Assembly: GCF_003952505.1 (NCBI RefSeq)
Contig: NZ_CP034450.1
Coordinates: 1,674,001-1,738,000, forward strand
From: Mesorhizobium sp. M4B.F.Ca.ET.058.02.1.1
Lineage (GTDB): Bacteria > Pseudomonadota > Alphaproteobacteria > Rhizobiales > Rhizobiaceae
Length of the DNA stretch: 64,000 nucleotides
Direction of reading: 5' to 3'
A model generated the notes under the pieces. It had not been told where the DNA came from. It saw nothing but the letters and a program-made list of their open reading frames with translations, and ran no database searches. Below, one piece after another: positions 1 through 7,435 of the stretch (position 1 is the stretch's first letter; the number at the start of each line of letters is the position of its first letter). Both the position numbers and the translations under genes were made by a program.

Positions 1-1148
1 GTCTCGCGATGCTTGAAGGCGGTGCACATCATTGCCGGGCACACCAGCACGTCCCAGTCGCCGAAGAAGCGCTCCCAGGCGTGGATGAAGTCGTCGCGCC
101 GGTTGAGCGCCGCGAGATAGGTAGCGAGCGTTGGCGAGTCTTGCAGCGGTGCCTGGAAGGCCTGCGAGTACCAGGTGATGAAGTCGGAGAACAGCGCCCG
201 TTCGGCGGCGAAGTCATGCGAAGGCAGGGCCTCGCCCACCTTTGCGCCGGCGACGTCGATCGCGCCGGCAAAACCGGTAATCGCATCGGCGATGTCGCGG
301 GCGATCGGCACGCCCGGGAATTCGGGCGCGAAGGCGACCCGCAGCCGCGACAGCGGCGGCTCGGGCGCCTCGTCGGTCGCTGCCGGCGGCACCTCGGTGT
401 CCTGCCCGTCGGCGCCTGCAATAACGCGGTGGGCAAGGATGAGGTCGTCGACATCGCGCGCCAGTGGCCCGATGTCGAACAGCAGACGGAAGCTGCGCGG
501 CATGTCGGGCGGATCGGCATAACTGCCGGTGATCGGCACCGTCGATTGCGTCGGCTTGAAGCCGCATATGCCGCACAGATGCGCCGGCACGCGGATCGAG
601 CCGCCGGCATCGCTGCCGATATCCAGCGGCACCAGACCGGCCGCGACGGCCGCCGCGGCACCGCCGCTGGAGCCGCCCGGCGTGCGGGCGACGTCCCAGG
701 GATTGCTCGTGCGGCCGAAGATCGGGTTGACGGTCTGCAGGTCGCGCAGCCGGGGTGGCACATTGGTCTTGCCGATGATGATCGCGCCCGCCTTGCGCAA
801 GCGCGCGGCAATCGTGCTGTCGGCCGTCGGTACATGGTCGGCCCAGGCCGTCAGCCCGACCGTGGTGCGCATGCCCGCCGTGGCGTGGCCGTCCTTCAGG
901 GTGACCGGCACGCCATGCAGCGGCCCGACGGCCTCGCCGCGCGCCAGGGCATCGTCGGCGGCCCTCGCGCCCTCGCGCGCCGCCTTCTCGTCAAGCGTGA
1001 TGATGGCGTTGAGCAGCGGGTTGACGGCGGCGATGCGCTCCAGCTGCGCCTCCATCGCCTCGCTGGCGCTGACGCGGCGCTCGCGGATCGCGGCCGCCAG
1101 TTGCATGGCGGTGAGGAAGGTGGTGTCGGCGGTCAGGGCGTTTGTCAT
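1..1148 (-). CDS. Amidase signature family enzyme, 3' end cut by window edge
   Basis: Hydrolyses a carboxamide bond by the Ser-cisSer-Lys mechanism; the substrate cannot be read from sequence. About 382 codons are visible and the C-terminus lies outside the window. The catalytic lysine sits in TLKDG (about residue 85), the cis-serine in PGGSSGG (about 160-161) and the nucleophilic serine in GSDAGGS (about 184), the glycine/serine-rich block that defines the family. No signal peptide is visible, so it is probably cytoplasmic. The ATG at 1148 begins MTNALTAD. It could equally be annotated as a GatA-like or 6-aminohexanoate hydrolase-like amidase; nothing here separates these. Confidence 0.9.
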   Translation of the reverse strand, partial: MTNALTADTTFLTAMQLAAAIRERRVSASEAMEAQLERIAAVNPLLNAIITLDEKAAREGARAADDALARGEAVGPLHGVPVTLKDGHATAGMRTTVGLTAWADHVPTADSTIAARLRKAGAIIIGKTNVPPRLRDLQTVNPIFGRTSNPWDVARTPGGSSGGAAAAVAAGLVPLDIGSDAGGSIRVPAHLCGICGFKPTQSTVPITGSYADPPDMPRSFRLLFDIGPLARDVDDLILAHRVIAGADGQDTEVPPAATDEAPEPPLSRLRVAFAPEFPGVPIARDIADAITGFAGAIDVAGAKVGEALPSHDFAAERALFSDFITWYSQAFQAPLQDSPTLATYLAALNRRDDFIHAWERFFGDWDVLVCPAMMCTAFKHRE

Positions 1149-1384
1149 GCGCGCATCCTCCCCGGATTGGCCTTCGCCAATCGCCAGCACGGCAGCCTAT
1201 CAAAATCGGGTTGCCCCATGGCCTTTCCCCCTGCCCTCATCCTACCACAAACGACAGGATGCGGTGAGGGGCCGGAAAGTTCGGTGGTTCAGTCGATCTT
1301 GTGTGGCCTTCCGGCGGAAAACGAACAACAATGGCCTGCCGCCACGCCGCACGATGGCGGAAAGAGTAGCAGGAGGAGATGCGA

Positions 1385-1684
1385 ATGGACGAGCCCGATC
1401 GCTGGCGCAACATGGCAAGCGCGCCGAGGGATGGCAGCCGGATCCTGGTCACGGTGCGGCCGACCGAGCAGGGGCCGGCCGAGGTCGACATGGCCTATTG
1501 GTCGCGCGCCGACCAGCATGGCGAGGAAGGCTGGCGCTCCTCCGACTCCCAGCCGGGCCGCGTGGTCGAATATGCCGACCCGGAACTGAAATGCTGGATG
1601 CCGCTACCATCAGCCGGAAGAGGCTCGATGCCGAGCCCGTGGGAGGGCGACGAGGTGCCGCTGCTGGACGGGTCGGGGATTTAG
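1385..1684 (+). CDS. Conserved hypothetical protein, 99 aa
   Basis: Small soluble acidic protein that I cannot assign a function. It starts DEPDRWRNMASAPRDG after the Met and ends in a Pro/Gly-rich tail. An AGGAGG at 1371-1376 lies 8 bases before the ATG at 1385, so that start is preferred over the in-frame ATG at 1379. It stands alone between the divergent amidase and a palindromic repeat that begins just after its stop. The N-terminal 'W..MASAPRDG..ILV' pattern resembles small DUF551-type proteins, but this is a weak resemblance. Confidence 0.6.
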   Translation: MDEPDRWRNMASAPRDGSRILVTVRPTEQGPAEVDMAYWSRADQHGEEGWRSSDSQPGRVVEYADPELKCWMPLPSAGRGSMPSPWEGDEVPLLDGSGI

Positions 1685-1689
1685 GGCCA

Positions 1690-1847
1690 GTCTCCCCCCT
1701 TGAGGGGGAGATGTCGCCGAAGGCGACAGAGGGGGTCGCCGCGCGTGGAGCGCCAGCCTTGATCCGCCGCAGGAGGTAGAGCCCAGTCGAACCGACCCCC
1801 TCTGCCCTGCCGGGCATCTCCCCCACAAGGGGGGAGATGGCAGCTTC
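1690..1847. repeat. Dispersed rhizobial palindromic repeat (long form)
   Basis: The ends are inverted copies of a CTCCCCC...GGGGGAGAT palindrome, each followed by a conserved inner block (GTCGCC-AAGGCGACAGAGGGGGTCG on the left, ACCCCCTCTGCCCTGCCGGGCATC on the right). The same architecture recurs at 12660-12812. No coding function; a non-autonomous dispersed repeat is the likely identity. Confidence 0.8.
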
Positions 1848-1853
1848 AACGGC

Positions 1854-2168
1854 TCACCCCACCGCCACCAGCACCTCCCCTGCCTCAACCTTCGCCGGGT
1901 AGGTCCTCAGATTGATACATGGCGGCAGGCGCCTGGCTTCGCCTGTGCGGTAGTCGAAGGCGCCGGAGTGTTTCGGGCATTCGACCTCGTAGTCCATCAC
2001 CAGCCCGTCGGCGATGTGGACCGCCTCATGCGTGCAGAGGCCGTCGGTGCAGAACACCTCATCGTCGGGCGAGCGGAACACGGCGTAAGTCCGGCCCTCA
2101 TGGTCGAAGCGGCGGGCGCCTTCCTGTTCGATGTCGTCGAGGCCGCACGCCTTGATCCAGCTGGTCAT
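1854..2168 (-). CDS. MocE-like Rieske-type ferredoxin, 104 aa
   Basis: Small electron-transfer protein with a Rieske [2Fe-2S] site: CTH (CTDGLCTHE) and CPKHSG supply the two Cys-His pairs. Length and sequence fit the short Rieske ferredoxins typified by MocE of rhizopine catabolism, which feed electrons to an oxygenase. The ATG at 2168 is preferred to the GTG at 2177 because it gives the usual family length. It is the last gene of a minus-strand group containing a MocB-like binding protein and a sterol-desaturase-family hydroxylase, which could be its redox partner. No ferredoxin reductase is adjacent. Confidence 0.8.
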   Translation of the reverse strand: MTSWIKACGLDDIEQEGARRFDHEGRTYAVFRSPDDEVFCTDGLCTHEAVHIADGLVMDYEVECPKHSGAFDYRTGEARRLPPCINLRTYPAKVEAGEVLVAVG

Positions 2169-2232
2169 TTTTCTCACCGTAAGATTCGATCGCGGCAGGC
2201 CTCCGGGGTCACCCGGAGGCCCAGTCCTGGGA

Positions 2233-3180
2233 TCAGTTCTTGTTCATGTACTCGGCCGCGTTGGCCGGCGTGACCAGCTCGAACGGCACGTAGACGACGC
2301 GGTCGACCTTCTCGCCCTTGGCGAGCGCGAGCGCGGCGTCGACGCCGCCGCCGCCCTGCCCGTTGGCGTTCTGGAACACCGTCACCGCAAGATCGCCGGC
2401 CTTCATCGCCTGCAGGCCGTCCTGCGTGGCGTCGATGCCGCCGACGACGACGTCCTTCATGTCGATGCCGTTGGCTTTGAGCGCCAGGATCGCGCCGATG
2501 GCGGACTCGTCATTGTTGGCGATCACGGCATCAGGTGCCGCGCCGGCGGTCAGCCAGTTGGTCATCAGGTTCTGCGCATTGTCGCGCGACCATTCCGACG
2601 ACTGCTTGTCGGTGACCTTGATGAAGTTGCACATGTCGGTGGCAAAGACCTGCTCGACATCCTTGGTGCGCTGGAGCGCCGCCTGGTGCACCAGGCTGCC
2701 CATGACGATGTAGGCATTGGCGCCTGCCGACTTGCCCTTGGCGCGCAGCATCTTGCAGACCTCGAAGGCTTCCAGCGTTCCGGACTCGACCTCGTTGGAA
2801 CCGACATAGACCTGTTTTTCCGGCAGGTTCGCCATGTCTGACGGTTCGAGGTTGACGAAGACCAGCGGAATGCCGGCCTTGGCGGCCTCCTCGCTCAGCG
2901 TCTTGGAGGCGTTGGTGTCGACCAGCGTGACGATGATGGCGTCGACGCCGCTGGCGATGAAGTTCTTCACCTGGTCGAGCTGCTTGGCGACGTCGTTCTG
3001 GGCATCCTCGACCTGGATGTCGGCGCCCTTCTCCTTGGCGCGGGCCTGCATGCCGTTCTTCAGCAGCGTCTGGAAATTGTTGTCGAAGTTGACGATCGAG
3101 ACGCCGATCTTGGCGGCGAATGCGTTTGCCGGCATCGACATCATGGCGGCGAGCGCGGTTGACAACAGAAGTCTCTTCAC
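2233..3180 (-). CDS. MocB-like periplasmic sugar/rhizopine-binding protein
   Basis: ABC-transporter substrate-binding protein of the Peripla_BP_4 (ribose-type) fold, 315 aa. The N-terminus KRLLLSTALAAMMSMPANAFAA is a signal peptide; the body shows family blocks such as GVSIVNFDNNFQTLL, DQVKNFIASGVDAIIV and ANNDESAIGAILA. The start is GTG at 3180, behind a strong GGGAGG 6 bases upstream. Similarity to rhizopine-binding MocB is my recollection of the family and not a search. No permease or ATPase gene is adjacent, so its transporter must lie elsewhere or be shared. Confidence 0.85.
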   Translation of the reverse strand: MKRLLLSTALAAMMSMPANAFAAKIGVSIVNFDNNFQTLLKNGMQARAKEKGADIQVEDAQNDVAKQLDQVKNFIASGVDAIIVTLVDTNASKTLSEEAAKAGIPLVFVNLEPSDMANLPEKQVYVGSNEVESGTLEAFEVCKMLRAKGKSAGANAYIVMGSLVHQAALQRTKDVEQVFATDMCNFIKVTDKQSSEWSRDNAQNLMTNWLTAGAAPDAVIANNDESAIGAILALKANGIDMKDVVVGGIDATQDGLQAMKAGDLAVTVFQNANGQGGGGVDAALALAKGEKVDRVVYVPFELVTPANAAEYMNKN

Positions 3181-3348
3181 GGGTTTCCTCCCTTTGGACT
3201 GGAGCGCCGGGTCACTCCGCTTCTTGATTTTCCGGCCCTTGCGGGATGGCTTGTGTGGAAAGCCAAAGGCCTTCTCACTGGGTGGATGGCCGAAGGCCAT
3301 CTCAGCAGCGAACGGCCGAGGCCGTTCACGTGGCTGTCTGTTCGGGCG

Positions 3349-4356
3349 TCATTTGGCGGCGGCGTTGGCGCGCGCCTTCTTCTTCTCGTAGCGGGCCTGC
3401 ATGCGGGCCTCGCCGTCCTTGCTGCCATCGTGGAAAGTGCCGAACCAGCGGTCGAACGGAATGAGGCCGTCGCCGTAGTTCACCTCGAAATGTTTGTGGT
3501 GCAGATAGTGGATATAGGCGTGACTATCGACGCTGGTGTTCTCGCCAAGCTCGACCTTGTCGAAACCGACATGGCCGGGGATCGCGCCGAAGCCGGCATA
3601 GTGGAGCTGGTAGAGCGCGAGCAGCGGGTTCGACGGGATGATCAGGTGCCAGAGCGCTACGCCGAGATAGCCGAGCTGCTCGACCGGATGCATCGACAGC
3701 GACGACCAGGGCGACGGGTTGACGGAGTTGTGGTGCACCGAATGCACCCATTTGTAGAGCGGGGGCCAGTGGATCGCCCGATGCAACAGGAAGAAATGCG
3801 TCTCGTGGATGATCGGCACCACCAGCGCCAGGCAGAACAGGTATACGGGATGCTCGGCAACCGTCAGCCACGGCACGTAGCCATTGGCATAGGCGTAGAG
3901 GAGCGCCACCTCGATTGCCGTCCAGATCGGCATGCCGGTGCCGAAGGTGCGCAGCATGTTGTCGAGGTTCTGGTTCTCGAAGAAGAAGGCTTGGCTTTTC
4001 TGCTCCGATGGCCATTTGCCGTTGTATTTGAAGCGGTTGCCCTGGGCCCTCAAAATGTAGAGTCGAAGCTCGAAAACGCCGAAGAAGACGAGCAGCGCCG
4101 CGCAGTTGACGAGGAACAGGCGCAGGATCCAGCCGACGGAGAGCGTCTTCATCACCTCGGCGTCGGGCAGCACGAAATGCCACCACGCCACGGCCGAAAG
4201 CGCGAACAGCACATTGTAGGGCAGGAAATAGCTCGGCAGCCATTTCAGCACCGCCAGCGGCCGCGGTGGGAAGACGAACAGCGGCGCGGTGCCGGCCGGC
4301 TCGTTCGGCGCCCAGTCGCCTCGCTTGTTGCGCGTGCCGTATTGCAAGTCGTCCAT
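3349..4356 (-). CDS. Sterol desaturase / fatty acid hydroxylase family membrane protein
   Basis: Integral membrane di-iron oxygenase, 335 aa, with the histidine clusters of the family: HETHFFLLHRAIH, HSVHHNSVNPSPWSSLSMHP and HYLHHKHFEVNYGD. Several hydrophobic segments precede and separate the boxes. It would hydroxylate or desaturate a lipid-like or alicyclic substrate using electrons that the neighbouring MocE-like ferredoxin could provide. The ATG at 4356 is followed by DDLQYGTRNKRGDWAPNE; a longer upstream reading frame overlaps the next gene and is not believable. The substrate is unknown; MocD of rhizopine catabolism is a functional analogue worth considering. Confidence 0.85.
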   Translation of the reverse strand: MDDLQYGTRNKRGDWAPNEPAGTAPLFVFPPRPLAVLKWLPSYFLPYNVLFALSAVAWWHFVLPDAEVMKTLSVGWILRLFLVNCAALLVFFGVFELRLYILRAQGNRFKYNGKWPSEQKSQAFFFENQNLDNMLRTFGTGMPIWTAIEVALLYAYANGYVPWLTVAEHPVYLFCLALVVPIIHETHFFLLHRAIHWPPLYKWVHSVHHNSVNPSPWSSLSMHPVEQLGYLGVALWHLIIPSNPLLALYQLHYAGFGAIPGHVGFDKVELGENTSVDSHAYIHYLHHKHFEVNYGDGLIPFDRWFGTFHDGSKDGEARMQARYEKKKARANAAAK

Positions 4357-4379
4357 GGCTGATCTCACAGGCCCCGGTT

Positions 4380-5171
4380 TCACAAAGTTTGAGAGAGGGT
4401 GAGGAAGCGGTCGTAGGCGGCATCGTCCATGTCCACCTGGTGCTTCGCTTCCGGGTAGCTGCCGCCGGCGACGTCGCGGCCGAAGGCGCGGAAGGCGGCG
4501 ATGCGCTTTTCCTGCAGCTCGGCCTCCAGCGTGAGGAAGTCGGCATAGCGCTTGGCGTGGCGCGGATAGTGGCCGGCATGGGTGCCGAGCACATCGCAGG
4601 AGAACAGATACTGCGTGTCGCAGGCGCTGCCGCAGCCCATGCCCATGGTGATCAGCGGGGTCGAGCGGGTGATGTGCTCGGCGAGCCTGACAGGCACCAC
4701 TTCGACCTCGACGCAGGCCGCACCCGCATTCTCGATGTCCCTTACCGCGCGCAGCACCTTGAAGGCTTCTTCCGCCGTGCGCCCGACAGCGCGGAAATTC
4801 GTCCAGGTGGCGCGGTTCGGCACCAGGCCGACATGGCCGGTGACCGGGATGCCCTCTGCCGCCATAGCCTCGATGAAGCGCGGCGAATGCGAGCAATAGA
4901 CCGCATCGGCGCCGCGCTTCATCATGGCGAAGCCAAGCCGCACCGCTTCATCGGGCGAGGCGACCGCGCCGTGCGGCATGCCGACGGAGAGGAAGGCGAA
5001 GGGTGCCGCCTGGCGGATCAATTCCAGATTGTGGTCGGGCTCGCAGGACAGGATGACGATGTCGCAGGCTACCGCGGCGGCCGCTTCGGCCGGCGTGTCA
5101 ACATGCAGTTGCAGCCATTTGCGGCTGCCCTTCTGGCTTTGCAGGTCGCTGACTGTCAGCCGTCTCGTCAC
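4380..5171 (-). CDS. PanB-like ketopantoate hydroxymethyltransferase family protein
   Basis: 263 aa, with the TIM-barrel pattern of 3-methyl-2-oxobutanoate hydroxymethyltransferases: ACDIVILSCEPDHNLE, GMPHGAV, AEGIPVTGHVGLVPN, ENAGAACVEVEVVP and ITMGMGCGSACDTQYL. The GTG start at 5171 has GGGAGG upstream at good spacing. Because it sits inside a catabolic-looking cluster and is diverged, it may have a role other than pantothenate synthesis, for example on a related alpha-keto acid; this is inference. The stop is 24 bases before the next gene, consistent with one operon. Confidence 0.75.
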   Translation of the reverse strand: MTRRLTVSDLQSQKGSRKWLQLHVDTPAEAAAAVACDIVILSCEPDHNLELIRQAAPFAFLSVGMPHGAVASPDEAVRLGFAMMKRGADAVYCSHSPRFIEAMAAEGIPVTGHVGLVPNRATWTNFRAVGRTAEEAFKVLRAVRDIENAGAACVEVEVVPVRLAEHITRSTPLITMGMGCGSACDTQYLFSCDVLGTHAGHYPRHAKRYADFLTLEAELQEKRIAAFRAFGRDVAGGSYPEAKHQVDMDDAAYDRFLTLSQTL

Positions 5172-5215
5172 CAATGCATCCTCCCGTTCGCGGGCGGACG
5201 ACCGCAGGTGGGAAA

Positions 5216-5375
5216 GAGCCCCCTCACCCGGATTGCCTGCCGATCTGTGAAGGACAGATCGGAGCCATCCGACCTCTCCCAAAAGGGAGAGGGAGATCAT
5301 CGGCGCCGGCGCCCGCTTCTTCTCCGAAACGGCCAAAGCTGCGGACGAAGCGACCGGATGAGGGGGCGAACTTCA
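5216..5375. repeat. Dispersed palindromic repeat (CCCCTCACCCGGATTGCC type)
   Basis: Contains CCCCTCACCCGGATTGCC, an inner hairpin CCGATCTGTGAAGGACAGATCGG, CTCTCCCAAAAGGGAGAG and GGATGAGGGGGCG. The same blocks occur at 39950-40112 (inverted arrangement) and in part at 49481-49657, so this is one dispersed element family. It lies between the regulator gene and the cluster it heads. Confidence 0.7.
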
Positions 5376-5454
5376 CATGCCATCGCCCTTCCGTTCACGG
5401 GCGAGTTAGCACCGTGACGGCGGCGAAGGCTCGCGGTTCCTTGATCAAATCAGA

Positions 5455-6459
5455 TCAAAGGTTCTCGGCGGTGAAGGTGACGAAGCGGATCGGCGGATTG
5501 TCGACCGGCAGGTCGTGCAGGTTCAGCGCCGCGAGCACAAGGTCGATGGCGCGGCGCGCCTGTGCTTCCGGCGACTGGTCGAGAACGACGTCCATCGTGC
5601 CCTCGCGCAAGGCGCGCGTGCTGCGCTCGGTCAATTCGTGACCGACGAAGAAGATCTGGCGGCCCCTGCCGTGGCGCCGCAGCACCTCGTTCAGCGCCGT
5701 GTTGGCGCCGCCGGCATTGTAGAGCCCGGCAAGGTCGGGCCAACGCACAAACGCCTCGTGCAGTTGCTCTGCGTTGCGGTCGCCATCGTCGAAGCCGAAC
5801 AGCGCCGCCACCGGTTCGAACCCGTCGCCGGTCTCCATCAGATAATCGAAGAAGCCGCGCACGCGGTCGCGGTGGACGCGGTAGATCTGGCTGTGGCAGA
5901 TGGCGACGACCTTGCCCGGCCGACGCTGCATGCGCGCCATCAACAGGCCGACCGTACGGCCAGCGGCGTAATTGTCGATGCCGACATAGGTGCTCCGGGT
6001 GCCCGATATCTGGGTGACGATCTGCACCGTCGGGATGTTGTCCGCCTCGAGTTTGCGGAGCGCCGCACTCACCAGCGGATGGTCCGGCACGGCGAGGATC
6101 AGCCCGGCGCGGCGCATCTCCGGATCGAGGATCCGCGCGGCGATCTCTGCCGGGTTCGCCTCATCGAGGAAGGTGCGGTGAACGGCAATCGAGCGGTCAA
6201 GCGTGGCGGCGATGCGCTCGAAGGCACGCGAGAGCCGCGCGAAGAAGGTGGCGTCCGGCCTGACCAGGATCACTTCGATGCGGATGACGCCGCGATGCGC
6301 CTCGGGCAGCCGGCGCGGATAGTCGAGCAAACGCGCCGCCGCCACCACCTTCTCGACGGTCTCGGGCCGCACTCCGCCCCTGCCGTTCAGCACGCGCTCG
6401 ACGGTTGCCGTGCCGACGCCGGCACGGCGGGCGATCTCGAGGAATGTGGGCTTTGGAAT
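5455..6459 (-). CDS. LacI-family transcriptional regulator with probable ATT start
   Basis: 334 aa if started at ATT (6459-6457): after the initiator it reads PKPTFLEIARRAGVGTATVE, the LacI helix-turn-helix, then the hinge RVLNGRGGVRPETVEKV and a periplasmic-binding-protein-like effector domain. The frame has an upstream stop and no ATG, GTG or TTG before the HTH; the first standard start is a GTG at 6393, which would delete the DNA-binding helices. A GGGGAG (6467-6472 on the plus strand as CTCCCC) lies 7 bases from the ATT. It is the first gene of the minus-strand ferredoxin/binding-protein cluster and probably senses its sugar-like substrate. Confidence 0.8.
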   Translation of the reverse strand: MPKPTFLEIARRAGVGTATVERVLNGRGGVRPETVEKVVAAARLLDYPRRLPEAHRGVIRIEVILVRPDATFFARLSRAFERIAATLDRSIAVHRTFLDEANPAEIAARILDPEMRRAGLILAVPDHPLVSAALRKLEADNIPTVQIVTQISGTRSTYVGIDNYAAGRTVGLLMARMQRRPGKVVAICHSQIYRVHRDRVRGFFDYLMETGDGFEPVAALFGFDDGDRNAEQLHEAFVRWPDLAGLYNAGGANTALNEVLRRHGRGRQIFFVGHELTERSTRALREGTMDVVLDQSPEAQARRAIDLVLAALNLHDLPVDNPPIRFVTFTAENL

Positions 6460-6640
6460 GGCGAGGCTCCCCGCTGCAGCGACGCGAAGCCTAATCCTTC
6501 CGCCCTTGCGGGAGAAGGTGCCGTTCCATCAGCGAATGCCAATTGACAGCCCAATGGAAACGGCGCTGATTGGCGCTCGCGGAAATTGCGCCAGACGGGC
6601 GATTTCGACCCGTCGGGCATCACCCCCGGGAGGGTCTGAA

Positions 6641-6913
6641 ATGCCAACGATCATCGGCCATCACAACATCACGAAAGGCGCCAAGCACTGGCTCACATCG
6701 CCGAAGCGCAAGGAGATTTTCGGCGCGCTCGGGATCACCAACATCCGCACCTTCGTCGATCCGCAGAACCCGAACCGGGTGGCGCTGATGATGGACGTCC
6801 CAGACATGGACAAGCTGGCGGTCCTGATGCAGAGCAAGGCAGCCGCCGATGCCATGGAGTTCGACGGCGTCGTACCGGAATCGCTGGTGATCCTGGTGGA
6901 AGAAAAGGGATAG
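6641..6913 (+). CDS. Conserved hypothetical protein, 90 aa
   Basis: Small protein starting MPTIIGHHNITKGAKHWLTS and containing FVDPQNPNRVALMMDVPDMD, which suggests a compact alpha/beta (ferredoxin-like) fold. The function is unknown. The ATG at 6641 has GGGAGGG six bases upstream. It is transcribed away from the LacI gene and faces the unknown gene at 6942-7283. No signal peptide or membrane segment. Confidence 0.7.
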   Translation: MPTIIGHHNITKGAKHWLTSPKRKEIFGALGITNIRTFVDPQNPNRVALMMDVPDMDKLAVLMQSKAAADAMEFDGVVPESLVILVEEKG

Positions 6914-6941
6914 CCGCGACGCGCCCTGGCTTCGAGCGCGT

Positions 6942-7283
6942 TCATCGGCCCCAGAATGTCTTGCTGAACTCGGCGTGGCTCTTCAACAGCGTCAGGGCGA
7001 TGGAGTTGATCGGCGACATGGCATTGTTTGCCGGGCCGACATTTCGGTCGCATGGCCGCCGGATCAGGAAGAAAGTGCGTCCGACGCCCGCGACCAGCAT
7101 TGCGGCAGGGGTCATGGCGGCCCACAGATCGAGCCGGCGCACGACGGATGCCCGGTCGGCTTGTTGCTTTGCGAGGTAGCGGGCCAGGGCGATGTCGTGA
7201 CGCTGCAGGGCACCATACCCTTGCTGATCGTTCCAGGGATCGTCATGCCAGATGGGCCATTCGGTCAACGCGGGATGTCGCAT
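6942..7283 (-). CDS. Hypothetical protein, 113 aa
   Basis: Starts MRHPALTEWPIWHDDPWNDQ behind a strong AGGAGG. A weak hydrophobic stretch (WAAMTPAAMLVAGVGRTFFL) near residues 50-70 could be one membrane segment; the C-terminus is basic and aromatic. No family recognised. It is divergent from the regulator/hydrolase fusion gene at 7436 with about 150 bp between them, so the two may share a control region. Confidence 0.55.
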   Translation of the reverse strand: MRHPALTEWPIWHDDPWNDQQGYGALQRHDIALARYLAKQQADRASVVRRLDLWAAMTPAAMLVAGVGRTFFLIRRPCDRNVGPANNAMSPINSIALTLLKSHAEFSKTFWGR

Positions 7284-7435
7284 GGTATCCTCCTGAAAGA
7301 GCTTCAGGGCGGACAGCCTCCCCGAGCGCCGTGAGGAATGCGTGGCAACCAGCGTGATGGAATCGTGAAAAACGCCCCGCCGGCCCAATAACAGTTGAAA
7401 TAGAGTGAGCTAAGCGAAAGGATTGACCTCACATC

